A stretch of DNA of 64,000 bases from Flavobacteriales bacterium (GCA_016722445.1 JADKIZ010000018.1:1-64000); one strand, 5' to 3'; shown: positions 40,090 to 49,617, numbered from the stretch's first letter. The notes: a model not told the origin generated them from the letters alone. Translations and numbers: made by a program.

Positions 40090-41849
40090 TTGAAAAAACT
40101 AATTCCAGATGAAGCCATAGCATCAGCGACTAGATTGCCGAAAGACAATTTGATTGTGAGCTTGCTCACCCGCGTGGCCAGAATTGATGAGGTCAATGAT
40201 CTCTATGACAGCGTATGCAATTCGCAAGGACTGGAAACCATTGAAAAATTATTCAAACAGCTTGATCTCGAAATTGAGTTGGATGAAAAACTACTGGAGA
40301 ATATCCCCGCCAAAGGTGCTTTCATTGTCGCGGCAAATCACCCTTTTGGTGCACTGGACGGACTCACCATGTTATATGCCATTGCAAAAGTGAGACCTGA
40401 TTTTAAAGTAATGGCCAATTTCCTTCTGCAAAATGTAGAGCCCATTAAAGACTATTTTGTTTCAGTCAATCCATTTGAAAATAAAAGAGATGTTTATTCG
40501 AATGTCACCGGTTTGAAATCGGTGATGCAACATCTTGAAAACGGACATCCACTGGGGATGTTTCCGGCAGGTGAGGTATCTACATTTCAGGGAGATTTCA
40601 GGACCATTGCCGATAAGAAGTGGGCAAATTCCGCAGTAAAAATTATTCGCAACGCCGGAGTTCCGGTTGTTCCTGTTTATTTCGATGGAACCAATTCTCG
40701 CATTTTCCATTTGCTTGGACTGATTCATGCGAACCTAAGAACATTGGCTCTCCCTTCAGAGATGTTGAAGAAAAAGGGCAAAGTGATTCGGATGAAAATT
40801 GGTAAACCAATTCAGCCCAAAGACACGGAAATGTTCACCAACCTGGAACAATATGGCAGATATATCCGGGCAAAAACATATGCGCTAGGAAGTACGTTCG
40901 ATGTCAAAAGAGACTATTTCAAAGTGTTTCGTACACAGAAAAAAGCAGACGAAATCATTCCGCCTGTGTCACAAGAAGACATCATCCGTGAAGTAGATGC
41001 CATCGTAGATTTCAAAACACTCAGCTACGATAATTTTGATTGCTATGTGGTGGGAAGTTCACACATCCCAAAAATTCTGCGAGAAATCGGAAGGTTGCGA
41101 GAAGTAACTTTCCGTGAAGTAGGTGAAGGCACCAACAAAAGCATCGACCTCGATGAATATGACCTTTATTACAATCACCTGATTCTTTGGGATCGTGAAG
41201 CCAAAAAAATCGCCGGTGCTTATCGTGTTGGAAATGGTTATCAGATCATGAACACCTATGGCCGGAAAGGTTTCTACATTTCATCACTCTTCCGCATTTC
41301 GCCGCAATTGGACACCATGTTGTCTCAATCGCTCGAACTAGGACGATCATTTATTGTCAAAGAATATCAACGACACAGACTTTCACTTTTCCTATTATGG
41401 AAAGGGATTTTATACTACTTGATTTCAAATCAACAATTCCGGTACATCATTGGTCCGGTTTCCATCAGCAATCAATACCAGGAAGTATCGAAAGAACTCA
41501 TCATTGAATTCATCACCAAAAATTATTTCGATCATGTTCTCGCAGAACATGTATCGCCGAAGAATGCATTCAAACCTAAAATGTCCAATGTGGATACATC
41601 GGCATTGGTAGACTCTTCTCAAGCAGATTTGAAAAAGATGGACCGCATCATTTCTGACATCGAGCCTACCGCGTTTACGATGCCTGTGTTGCTCAAAAAT
41701 ACTTACAACAGAATGCGAAAATTATCGCATTCAATTGCGATCCAAAATTCAATAACGCATTGGATGGATTGATGTATCTGGATTTAATGAACCTTCCGAC
41801 CGATACAGTGGAAACACTACAACGAGAAATGGTCGCCAATCAACAGTGA
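40090..41849 (+). CDS. olsF: Bifunctional ornithine-lipid synthase, OlsF type (PlsC-like plus OlsB-like), frameshifted near the end
   Basis: Two acyltransferase domains in one chain. The N-terminal third is a lysophospholipid-acyltransferase-like domain (GAFIVAANHPFGALDG with the His/Asp pair, FPAGEVSTF, VVPVYFDGTNSRIF). The C-terminal half is an OlsB/GNAT-like domain (LREIGRLREVTFREVGEG, LYYNHLILWDREAKKIAGAY, FLLWKGILYYLI, YIIGPVSISNQY). This is the layout of OlsF, which makes phosphate-free ornithine lipid by N- and O-acylation. The frame ends at 41772, but the one-base-shifted frame continues as KIIAFNCDPKFNNALDGLMY to a stop at 41847-41849. One base is missing near 41715; repaired length 586 residues is typical. 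TTG start, 11 bp after the preceding gene; no ATG alternative. Confidence 0.85.
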
Positions 41850-41859
41850 ACAAATAACC

Positions 41860-42867
41860 ATGTCCGATAGAAGAAAATTTCTCAAGACAGCTGCACTAGG
41901 TGGGGCTGCTTTAACTCTTGGACTCTCTGCCTCTGCAGAAAATCCGGAAGTAACCTCTTCGAAAAAAAAGAAAAAACCCGGACCTGTATTTAAAGGCGGT
42001 TTGGTACTTTCTACATGGGATGCAGGTATCAGCGCAAATCAAGCTGCTTGGAAAGCCATGGAAGGTGGTGGCAAAGCCTTGGATATGGCAGAAAAAGGAG
42101 TGAATGATACCGAAGCGGATTTTCGCAATCTTTCTGTAGGATTGGGTGGACTACCCGATCGCGAAGGTCATACCACACTTGATGCGTGCATCATGGACAG
42201 CAACGGAATGGCAGGTAGTGTCATGTTTCTGGAACACATCAAACATCCTGCTTCAGTAGCAAGACGTGTGATGGAAAAAACGCCACACGTTCAATTGGTT
42301 GGTGAAGGCGCTTATCGTTTTGCCATTGGTGAAGGCTTTCCTCATGATGAATACGTAAGCGATGAAGCACAAAAAGCATGGAAGAATTGGCTGAAGGAAA
42401 GTAAATATCAACCCATCATCAATATCGAAAATCACGATACAATAGGACTACTTGCGATGGATACGCAAGGTGATATTGCTGGTGCATGCACGACAAGCGG
42501 GCTCGCCTATAAAATTCGCGGTCGTGTGGGTGATAGCCCCATCATTGGTGCTGGTCTCTACGTGGATAATGAAATTGGCGCTGCTACATCTACTGGATTA
42601 GGCGAAGCAGTTGTGAGAACATGCGGATCATTTCTGGTGGTGGAACTGATGCGCCAAGGAGCATCGCCACAGCAAGCATGCGAAGAAGCAGTGTTGCGTA
42701 TTCAGAAAAGACATAGCAATTTCAAAGATTTCCAGGTGGGATTTTTAGCCGTCAATAAAGCCGGTGAAATTGGTGCATATGCAGTGCAACCTGGTTTCAC
42801 TTACGCATTGTACAAAAACGGAGAAAATAAATTGTTCAAATCTGCGAGTTTGATTCAGCCGAAATAA
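41860..42867 (+). CDS. N4-(beta-N-acetylglucosaminyl)-L-asparaginase-like Ntn hydrolase, Tat-exported
   Basis: A 335-residue Ntn-hydrolase of the glycosylasparaginase/isoaspartyl-peptidase family. It has a twin-arginine signal (DRRKFLKTAALGGAALTLG, then ASA), the alpha-chain start FKGGLVLSTWDAGISANQAAW, and the autocleavage site with the nucleophilic Thr194 in NHDTIGLLAM, followed by GACTTSGLAYKIRGRVGDSPIIG and GAATSTGLGEAV. The family matures by self-cleavage before Thr and hydrolyses GlcNAc-Asn linkages, which suits degradation of glycoproteins in the periplasm. A Lys-rich stretch (SSKKKKKPG) follows the signal. It begins 10 bp after olsF. Confidence 0.92.
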   Translation: MSDRRKFLKTAALGGAALTLGLSASAENPEVTSSKKKKKPGPVFKGGLVLSTWDAGISANQAAWKAMEGGGKALDMAEKGVNDTEADFRNLSVGLGGLPDREGHTTLDACIMDSNGMAGSVMFLEHIKHPASVARRVMEKTPHVQLVGEGAYRFAIGEGFPHDEYVSDEAQKAWKNWLKESKYQPIINIENHDTIGLLAMDTQGDIAGACTTSGLAYKIRGRVGDSPIIGAGLYVDNEIGAATSTGLGEAVVRTCGSFLVVELMRQGASPQQACEEAVLRIQKRHSNFKDFQVGFLAVNKAGEIGAYAVQPGFTYALYKNGENKLFKSASLIQPK

Positions 42868-42868
42868 A

Positions 42869-43204
42869 TCAAATCAAAGCTTGTTTTAATTCCGGAATGA
42901 TGGTGGCGGGTCCGCCATAATGTTCGACCATTTTCACGTGAGGGAAATCTGATTTGATCAATTCCTGTACTTTAATCCTATCATGCGGATCAACGCCTCC
43001 TCCGATAATGATGGCATCCAGTGGATTCATTTTGATGTAATCCAAAATCTCAGGTAAATTGATAAACCCTTCTGAGGAATAGTCTGCTCTTTCGAGCAAA
43101 GTCTGAACATTTCGCACGATATAATCGTGTTTTCCGAAAATGACAATGTGTTTTTTTACTGAAATACTGATTGGTTGTGCGTTGTTCTCTTCCATATCCA
43201 TCAT
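42869..43204 (-). CDS. Receiver-like small protein, unknown function
   Basis: A 111-residue protein with the alternating beta-alpha pattern of a receiver or flavodoxin-like fold: KKHIVIFGKHDYIVRNVQTLL, DAIIIGGGVDPHDRIKVQEL, HVKMVEHYGGPATI. The position where a receiver has its phosphoacceptor Asp holds GGGVD, and the acidic pair after the first strand is replaced by HD, so phosphorylation is doubtful. It probably acts as a small protein-protein module. It is convergent with the asparaginase gene (1-bp gap) and divergent from the UbiA gene. Confidence 0.65.
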   Translation of the reverse strand: MMDMEENNAQPISISVKKHIVIFGKHDYIVRNVQTLLERADYSSEGFINLPEILDYIKMNPLDAIIIGGGVDPHDRIKVQELIKSDFPHVKMVEHYGGPATIIPELKQALI

Positions 43205-43370
43205 GCTGAGGTGCTAATTTACTGAATCCCCCTGACATATGAAAGAATCCGCAATAATTCCATTTTCATTCCGAAACCATTTGAAATCAACATAGTTTCG
43301 TGTTGAAATCCTCATATAAATGGTAATTTAAGTGGCAAACAGTGCCAATTTCACCCCGACAACTCAGAAC

Positions 43371-44315
43371 ATGGGCGCATTTCGAAATATCTTCAGACTC
43401 ACCAGACCACTCAATCTCCTGATCGTTCTGATCACCCTACTGATTACGCGGTATGCGGTGATACATCATTTGATGGATGAGACCAACATCGGTATGAAAT
43501 TCCGTTTGTCGTTTTTCGAATTCCTGTTGGTCATTTTGGTGGCATTGGCTGCCACTGCAGCAGGCAATATCATCAACGATTATTTCGACCAGAAAGTAGA
43601 CCGGATTAATAAACCGGAAGAAGTGATTGTTGGCAAAACAGTAAAACGTCGTATTGCCATCATCCTGCATCAAGGCTTAAATATTTTCGCAATACTCTGT
43701 ACAGCGTGGCTTTCATGGCGAACAGAATTCTGGTGGCCGATATTGATGACCGCAGGTATCATCACATCACTTTGGTGGTATTCGCCTATTTTCAAAAAAC
43801 AAGCATTCACAGGAAATTTGATCATTGCATTGTGCACAGCAAGTGTTCCCATCTGGGCGGCATGGTATGAAGCACATGAACTTGCCGGTTATTACAACGA
43901 CATGATGATCGAGCCAACTGTTTTCGTGAATCATTTGTGGAAACATCTCTTCATCATCAGCGGATTTGCCTTCATCCTCACCCTCATCCGTGAAGCGGTG
44001 AAAGACATGGAAGATTTGCCAGGAGATATGGAAGGTGAATACCATACGCTGCCTATAGAATATGGCATAGAGAAAACAAAAACCTATCTCTATATCCTTC
44101 TTACCATCTTTATGATAGCGGTGGCGATCACATCCTACCTCATGAACTCCATGCTGGAATCACTGGTCGTGTCTGGCATACTCATTATCCCTGCGGTAAC
44201 TGTGATGTTTAAATTACATCAAGCTCATGTAGCAGCAGAATTCAAATCATGCAGTCGATGGCTTAAAGCCATCATTCTTATCGGACTTGCATTGTTGGTT
44301 TGGATTTATCGATGA
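43371..44315 (+). CDS. UbiA-family prenyltransferase
   Basis: A 314-residue polytopic membrane enzyme of the UbiA superfamily. First Asp-rich motif NDYFDQKVDRINKPEE (NDxxDxxxD), second motif around REAVKDMEDLPGDMEGEY (DxxxD), with about eight hydrophobic spans (LNLLIVLITLLITRYAVI, FLLVILVALAATAAGNII, LTIFMIAVAITSYLM). The family transfers polyprenyl groups from diphosphates to aromatic or glycerol-phosphate acceptors. Bacteroidota proteins of this kind are often named geranylgeranylglycerol-phosphate geranylgeranyltransferase, without proof. ATG at 43371 (MGAFRNIFRLTRPLN) fits the family start better than GTG at 43332. Confidence 0.88.
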   Translation: MGAFRNIFRLTRPLNLLIVLITLLITRYAVIHHLMDETNIGMKFRLSFFEFLLVILVALAATAAGNIINDYFDQKVDRINKPEEVIVGKTVKRRIAIILHQGLNIFAILCTAWLSWRTEFWWPILMTAGIITSLWWYSPIFKKQAFTGNLIIALCTASVPIWAAWYEAHELAGYYNDMMIEPTVFVNHLWKHLFIISGFAFILTLIREAVKDMEDLPGDMEGEYHTLPIEYGIEKTKTYLYILLTIFMIAVAITSYLMNSMLESLVVSGILIIPAVTVMFKLHQAHVAAEFKSCSRWLKAIILIGLALLVWIYR

Positions 44316-44323
44316 GAAATTCT

Positions 44324-45661
44324 TCAGACCCTGAAGACCCTTCCTTCAATGCTCTTCTCTCTTTTCGGAATGAGGAAGACGAGAATCAATCCAATGAAGA
44401 AGAATACAATGAGCGCGAGCACCGATGCACGCATGCTTCCAAATGAACCTTCGAGATAACCGAATGCCAGCAGACCTATAATCAATCCTACTTTTTCGGT
44501 AACATCATAAAAACTGAAGAAGGAAGCATGATCATTTGTTTCCGGTAAAAATTTCGAATAGGTGCTACGTGCAAGAGATTGTGTTCCACCCATGATGAAA
44601 CCAATACTTCCGGCTGCGATATAAAATTCCATGGGTGAGTGCACCACGAAGTAAGCAAACAGACAAATTCCGGCCCAGATAAATAGTGCAATTTTCAGTG
44701 TATTCAAATTGCCCCATTTTTTACTTGCCCAGGAAAAAATCATGGCGCCAGGTATAGCAATGACTTGCACCAACAACACGGCGACAATAAGCTGTCCACT
44801 CGCCAGACCAACAACTTCAACACCATTTTCATCTATACGGGTTACTTCTTTTGTTCCAAACAGAGAAGCCATTTGCATGATGGTTTGAACACCCATGGAG
44901 AATACAAAAAATGCAATGAGATAACCTTTAAGACGAGTGGTAATTTTCATCTGCCCCCAAACTTTTCTCAACTCATTAAATCCATTCCCGATGACTTTGG
45001 TATTGAACTTCACGTCCTTTTTATGTTCCTTCAAATGATAAAAGGTGTAGTGCGCAAAACCAATCCACCATACTCCCACTGTCACAAAGCACCAGCGTGC
45101 ACTGATATCAAACACTTGTATCATCACGAGGTTAATCACAAGTAAAAAAACACTTCCGGCATATCCGAACGAAAAACCTTTGGCACTGAGTTTATCCTGC
45201 TCTTCCGGTTCAGCGAGTTCTGGAAGAAATGAATTCGCAAAAGCATAACTGCACCAAAATCCTACACAGGCAAAAACGATACTCAACATGCTGCGCTCAA
45301 GGTGCTGTACATCGAAGAAATACAAAGAAGCACACGACAAAGCACCGAGGTAACAAAAGAGACGCATGAACATTTTTTTCCTTCCGAGATAATCCGCCAC
45401 ACCGGCAAGCGTTGGCGCCAGAATACAAACCATGGCCATACCCAAAGCCAGCGAATAAGAAAGCACTTCCGTGTTTTTGAAAATATGTCCGAAAAAAATG
45501 ACATTATCCCCTTCGGCTCCATCAGAAGCATCTTTTGTAACTGCACTATAAAAAATCGGAAAAATCGCTGTGCCTATGACAAGATTATAAGTAGAGTTTG
45601 CCCAGTCGTACATCGCCCAGGCATTTTGTTCCTTTTTGGTGGCTTTCATGAGTTCAAACAT
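44324..45661 (-). CDS. UMF1-family MFS transporter
   Basis: A 445-residue MFS protein with about twelve spans and the UMF1/Atg22-like N-terminus (AWAMYDWANSTYNLVIGTAIFPIFY). Other marks are ADYLGRKKMFMRLFCYLGA (MFS loop 2-3 motif) and GGTQSLARSTYSKFLPE near the end, both typical of the family. Family members are proposed efflux or amino-acid exporters; the substrate is unknown. It converges on the UbiA gene with an 8-bp gap and is divergent from lhgO. Confidence 0.9.
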   Translation of the reverse strand: MFELMKATKKEQNAWAMYDWANSTYNLVIGTAIFPIFYSAVTKDASDGAEGDNVIFFGHIFKNTEVLSYSLALGMAMVCILAPTLAGVADYLGRKKMFMRLFCYLGALSCASLYFFDVQHLERSMLSIVFACVGFWCSYAFANSFLPELAEPEEQDKLSAKGFSFGYAGSVFLLVINLVMIQVFDISARWCFVTVGVWWIGFAHYTFYHLKEHKKDVKFNTKVIGNGFNELRKVWGQMKITTRLKGYLIAFFVFSMGVQTIMQMASLFGTKEVTRIDENGVEVVGLASGQLIVAVLLVQVIAIPGAMIFSWASKKWGNLNTLKIALFIWAGICLFAYFVVHSPMEFYIAAGSIGFIMGGTQSLARSTYSKFLPETNDHASFFSFYDVTEKVGLIIGLLAFGYLEGSFGSMRASVLALIVFFFIGLILVFLIPKREKSIEGRVFRV

Positions 45662-45742
45662 AACCTGTTTTACATCAAAAAAATACCCTGCCTGAAGAAA
45701 GTCGTTGATGACTGATTCTTCCTAGGTTGGTATATTCGCCTC

Positions 45743-46960
45743 GTGGAAAAACATTTTGATATCGCTATAATTGGTGGTGGCATTGTTGGTGCTGCCACGA
45801 TGTATAAAATCCAAACAGCATTTCCGAATTTGAAAATTCTTTTGCTGGAAAAAGAAAATGGACTTGCCGATCACCAGACAGGAAACAACAGCGGAGTGAT
45901 ACACTCCGGCATTTACTACAAACCCGGATCACTCAAGGCAGTAAATTGTGTCAATGGCCGCAGGGAGTTGGTGAAATTTGCCAAAGAATACAACATCAAA
46001 CACGATATCTGTGGTAAGCTCATCGTAGCGGTAGACAGCACTGAGTTGCCGCAATTGGAAAAAATTTGGGATCATGGAATCCAGAATGGCATTGAAGATA
46101 TGCGACGTGTCAATGCACAAGAGATTCGTGAAATTGAACCGCATTGTATTGGCACTACAGGTATCCACGTTGGGTGCACGGGCATCATTGACTTTCGCGG
46201 AGCAACCATCAAAATGACGGAAGTGGCATGTGCAAAACAACCGGCCAGTGAAGTGCACACCGGTGAAGAAGCCATCGGCTTTGAGCGCGAAGGAGACAAC
46301 ATGCGTGTCATCACGAATAAAGCAGTTTATAGCGCCGGTAAACTTATCTTCTGTGGAGGATTGCAGGCAGATAGATTGGCCAAAAAAGATGGTGTCAATC
46401 TGAAAGAAAAAGTAGTTGGATTCCGTGGTGATTATTATGAACTCACAGAAGAAGCCAAACACAAAGTAAAACACCTCATCTATCCCGTTCCGAATCCAGA
46501 CTTCCCATTTCTGGGTGTTCACTTCACCCGTATGGTGAATGGCGAAATCGAATGTGGTCCCAATGCAGTTTTCACTTTCAAAAGAGAAGGATACCGTAAA
46601 ACAGATTTCAGTCTCACGGATACCATCGATGCCCTGACATACGGTGGCACATGGCGACTGTTCTTCAATAACATGAAATTTGGAATTGATGAATACCGCA
46701 GGGCATTTTCAAAAAGGCTTTTTTTGCAAACACTGCAACGTCTTATACCATCACTTACGATGGAAGATATACATCCAGGCCGTGCAGGTGTACGTGCATT
46801 GCTCCTCAGACAAGATGGCGATACACGTGATGATTTCCGGATTGAATATACCGATCACAGCATACACGTTTTGAACGCGCCCTCGCCTGCCGCGACCGCC
46901 GCATTGGCCATTGGTGATAATGTAAGAGAAATGGCAGAAAAACATTTCGGTCTGAAATAA
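45743..46960 (+). CDS. lhgO: L-2-hydroxyglutarate oxidase/dehydrogenase
   Basis: A 405-residue DAO-type FAD oxidoreductase that oxidises L-2-hydroxyglutarate to 2-oxoglutarate, passing electrons to the respiratory chain or oxygen; it repairs by-products of promiscuous dehydrogenases. Motifs: dinucleotide fold IAIIGGGIVGAATMYKIQ, the LhgO-typical HQTGNNSGVIHSGIYYKPGS, GEIECGPNAVFTF, GRAGVRALLLRQDG and the tail HVLNAPSPAATAALAIGD. The start is GTG at 45743 with no suitable ATG. A TATATTCG box at 45731-45738 lies 12 bases before the start, so a leaderless transcript is possible. Confidence 0.93.
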   Translation: MEKHFDIAIIGGGIVGAATMYKIQTAFPNLKILLLEKENGLADHQTGNNSGVIHSGIYYKPGSLKAVNCVNGRRELVKFAKEYNIKHDICGKLIVAVDSTELPQLEKIWDHGIQNGIEDMRRVNAQEIREIEPHCIGTTGIHVGCTGIIDFRGATIKMTEVACAKQPASEVHTGEEAIGFEREGDNMRVITNKAVYSAGKLIFCGGLQADRLAKKDGVNLKEKVVGFRGDYYELTEEAKHKVKHLIYPVPNPDFPFLGVHFTRMVNGEIECGPNAVFTFKREGYRKTDFSLTDTIDALTYGGTWRLFFNNMKFGIDEYRRAFSKRLFLQTLQRLIPSLTMEDIHPGRAGVRALLLRQDGDTRDDFRIEYTDHSIHVLNAPSPAATAALAIGDNVREMAEKHFGLK

Positions 46961-46967
46961 AATGCAA

Positions 46968-46992
46968 CGGCCAGTGATACGATCACTGGCCG
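46968..46992 (+). terminator. Strong hairpin after lhgO
   Basis: Perfect 11-bp stem CGGCCAGTGAT (46968-46978) with ATCACTGGCCG (46982-46992) and a 3-nt loop, eight bases after the lhgO stop. There is no T-run behind it, so it may stabilise or terminate the transcript with help. The following 400 bases to 47411 are AT-rich and hold no gene I can support. Confidence 0.6.
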
Positions 46993-47411
46993 ATACATAA
47001 CCAAAACCAAACAACCTTGTAGTGCTCCATGATGACTTCAGATTTTCATCACGGAAATAAATATCAAATGCACTTTGTTGTTACTCTTACAAAAGCACAA
47101 CGTTAATCCCTCCCACATTGGGATACAATTTTAGGATTTTAACATCCGTGAAATTAGCGTGACAAAAAATCATCAGAAACAGTAATTAGTCCATGGATGA
47201 AATGTCAACTTGATATTACATGGAACATCAAACATCATATGATGCTTCAGCATTCCAATCACAAATCCTGTTGACTTGTTTTAGTTCCTAGAGCATGAAA
47301 AAGAACCGACTATTCACACTCAATTACTTCAAAAGCAATTCTCATCTAAATCAACTAACCACAAAAAATGAGCATACAAAGTAGATGATTCAAATATGAT
47401 TTCATAGACAA

Positions 47412-47443
47412 TAAAAAAGCCCCACCATTCAGGTAGGGCTTTA
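47412..47443 (-). terminator. Rho-independent terminator for the Cys-rich secreted protein
   Basis: On the minus strand: AAAGCCCTACC, short loop, GGTGGGGCTTTTTT, a 10-11 bp stem with one mismatch and a T6 tail, about 20 bases after the stop at 47463. Confidence 0.85.
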
Positions 47444-47462
47444 TTTCAAAAAGGAACAATCC

Positions 47463-47858
47463 TTATTTCTTATCAGTTTCAGTTACCGCAGCAACTGTTT
47501 TTACTTTCTTTGATTTTTTGCCATCGGCTGGAGCTGCATTTTCAGTAGAACCAGTGCTTCCAGTTGCACCACCTTTCTGGCAGCAAGAACCGCCTGCAGA
47601 TGTTGTTCCTTTGCTGCAGCATGAACCACCAGATTTAGCACCACTGCAAGATTTTTCAGTTTTTGCATCGCTGTGTGTTTCGCATTTAGCACCAGTTTTA
47701 GCAGCGTCTTTTTCACACTGCGCCTTTTCAGCTTCTGTGCATTTTTTCACTTCCTGCTCTTTCTTTTCCGGAGCTTTGGTGTCAGTTGAACTTGTTTGTG
47801 CATTAGCTACTAGACCTGTGAAAGCAACAAATGCGAGGATTGCAAATAATTTTTTCAT
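47463..47858 (-). CDS. Small Cys- and Lys-rich exported protein, unknown function
   Basis: A 131-residue protein with a clear signal peptide (KKLFAILAFVAFTGLVANAQ) and a mature part that is hydrophilic and low-complexity: Lys/Glu-rich start (KAPEKKEQEVKKCTEAEKAQ), then Cys-Cys pairs in Gly/Ser repeats (SGGSCCSKG, AGGSCCQKG) and a Lys-rich end. About ten Cys residues. It may bind metal or become cross-linked in the envelope, but no family is recognised. It stands alone with its own terminator. Confidence 0.7.
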   Translation of the reverse strand: MKKLFAILAFVAFTGLVANAQTSSTDTKAPEKKEQEVKKCTEAEKAQCEKDAAKTGAKCETHSDAKTEKSCSGAKSGGSCCSKGTTSAGGSCCQKGGATGSTGSTENAAPADGKKSKKVKTVAAVTETDKK

Positions 47859-48075
47859 CTTATTCTTTTTGTGTTTTGGATTTCGTTTTTACGCTTCGCT
47901 TTAACTGCCAGTAAGCAATAAAGTTTCAATCGTACAGCAAATTTAGGATTTCCCGCCCAATTTCCTGTCATCAGATAACAAATGAAAAACAATTTTATTC
48001 TTTTTCACCGGAATTATCTGAAAACGTCGGTGGGTTTCGGCCATTCTACGCGACGTTTCCGCGTATTTTCGCCCA

Positions 48076-48804
48076 ATGGCCAAATTGTGCAAAATAGCTG
48101 TCATTCGGGGATTGTTTGCCCTCGCAATACTCCCTGTTGCCTGCAATCAATGCACGACCGGCACCGGAAATGCCCAAAAAGAAGACCGACTAGTGCCGGA
48201 ATTCAGTGCCATTGATCTTCAATGCAGCGCCAATGTGGTCATCAGGGAAAGGGTTTTGTCCGAAGACAACAAAGTCGTGGTTGAAGCCCAATCGAACCTC
48301 CTTCCGCTGATTTCAACTCGCGTCAATGGCGAAACCTTGGAAATCGACATGAAAAGCTGTGTAAACAGTTCAAAGGTCATCACCGTATATGTGCATGTGA
48401 ATGAGATTAGCGAAATAACTTTATCAGGCTCAGGCAATATTGAAACGTCCAATCGTTTGGGAGGAAATGAAATGGATGTCAACCTGGATGGGTCTGGCAA
48501 TTTGAATCTTGCAGTAAAAACAAATAAAATTCAGGTCAATCACAGAGGTTCGGGCAATATCAGCCTTGACGGAAACTCGAATTACATCGTGGTTGAACAC
48601 AATGGTTCGGGTGATATCGATGCCATGTCATTGAAATCTTCCGATGCTGAAGTGAACCTGAATGGCTCTGGAACTGTATCAGTTTTCGGAAACCACAACA
48701 TGAAATTGGCCTTGAATGGCAGTGGTTCCATTTTTTATGGTGGAAAACCGCAAACACTTAATACCACAAACAATGGGTCAGGAGAAATCCATGAAGCTCA
48801 ATAA
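48076..48804 (+). CDS. GIN-domain (DUF2807) lipoprotein-like exported protein
   Basis: A 242-residue protein with an N-terminal signal (FALAILPVACNQC; Cys23 is a likely lipidation site) and a putative auto-transporter adhesin 'head GIN' domain, a right-handed beta-helix-like repeat seen as recurrent GSGN/GSGD turns (SGSGNIET, DGSGNLNL, RGSGNISL, NGSGDIDA, NGSGTVSV, NGSGSIFY, NGSGEIHE). These domains are frequent in Bacteroidota envelopes; function is unproven. A TATTTTCG box lies 12 bases before the ATG. The stop overlaps the start of the next gene by 14 bases. Confidence 0.85.
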   Translation: MAKLCKIAVIRGLFALAILPVACNQCTTGTGNAQKEDRLVPEFSAIDLQCSANVVIRERVLSEDNKVVVEAQSNLLPLISTRVNGETLEIDMKSCVNSSKVITVYVHVNEISEITLSGSGNIETSNRLGGNEMDVNLDGSGNLNLAVKTNKIQVNHRGSGNISLDGNSNYIVVEHNGSGDIDAMSLKSSDAEVNLNGSGTVSVFGNHNMKLALNGSGSIFYGGKPQTLNTTNNGSGEIHEAQ

Positions 48805-49591
48805 AGCGCGCTCGGATGAATTCCTGAAATCCATGGAGTCCAAACCATCCGACAGGATGACGTTTGTTTATCAGGCCATCATTGTCTCACTCATCGCACA
48901 CATCTTTATTCTTTTCGTAACACAAATGCTCACCCAGGACAATAGAATGGCACAAGAGGATGTCATCTACGAAGAACTGGACATGGACATGATAGAACCG
49001 GAAATGATTCCTCCACCTGAGGAACAACCAGAAGAATCTTCTCAAATGAGCGAACTGAAAAATTTGATCGCCAACGAAAATGCACAACGCACTTCAGAAG
49101 AAAAAAGTTATCGTGGCATGTCCAAAGCAGAGTTGAATGAACAGGTTTATAACGATCTGAAAAACATGGAAGCCCAAGAATTTGCGAAGCTCAATGAAGG
49201 ACGACCAGACTACACTGTTCAACAGAATCAAACCGGTAAATCGGGTGAAGAGAAGCCTAAAAAAAGTGAATACGATTGGTATCGTGATAAAGCCAATAAC
49301 AGCAGTTACAATGGAAGGGTGACTGCCTCCTATAATATGAGTGGTCGCGATGCGCTCGACAACCCTGTGCCTACTTATCGTTGCAAAACCCAAGGTAAAG
49401 TGATTGTTTTGGTGAGCATCAACAATCTCGGATTGGTAACTGATGCGAAAATCGACGAAGGAAAATCCTCGGCAGATGAATGTCTGCGAAGCGAATCGGT
49501 GAAGTATGCATTGAAATGGAAATTCAATTACAAAGCCGACGCACTGAAGAAGCAGGATGGAACCATCACGTTCACATTTTCAGCACAGTAA
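48791..49591 (+). CDS. TonB-like energy-transducer-type membrane protein
   Basis: A 266-residue protein with a cytoplasmic N-terminus, one transmembrane span (VYQAIIVSLIAHIFILFVTQML), an acidic/Pro-rich stretch (DMIEPEMIPPPEEQPEESS) typical of the periplasm-spanning part, a charged helical region, and a C-terminal ~75 residues (GKVIVLVSINNLGLVTDAKI, KYALKWKFNY, TITFTFSA) resembling TonB C-terminal folds. Such TonB-like proteins couple inner-membrane proton-driven motors to outer-membrane receptors, but no exbB/exbD lies adjacent. ATG at 48791 gives a 14-bp overlap with the GIN gene, so the two are translated together. Confidence 0.75.
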   Translation: MKLNKARSDEFLKSMESKPSDRMTFVYQAIIVSLIAHIFILFVTQMLTQDNRMAQEDVIYEELDMDMIEPEMIPPPEEQPEESSQMSELKNLIANENAQRTSEEKSYRGMSKAELNEQVYNDLKNMEAQEFAKLNEGRPDYTVQQNQTGKSGEEKPKKSEYDWYRDKANNSSYNGRVTASYNMSGRDALDNPVPTYRCKTQGKVIVLVSINNLGLVTDAKIDEGKSSADECLRSESVKYALKWKFNYKADALKKQDGTITFTFSAQ

Positions 49592-49617
49592 ATAAGCTGT
49601 GTAATGGTGCTATTGTC

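Noticed and set aside
44324..45661. Horizontal transfer of the UMF1 transporter
   Set aside because: Codon use and composition look like the neighbours; no mobile element adjoins it.
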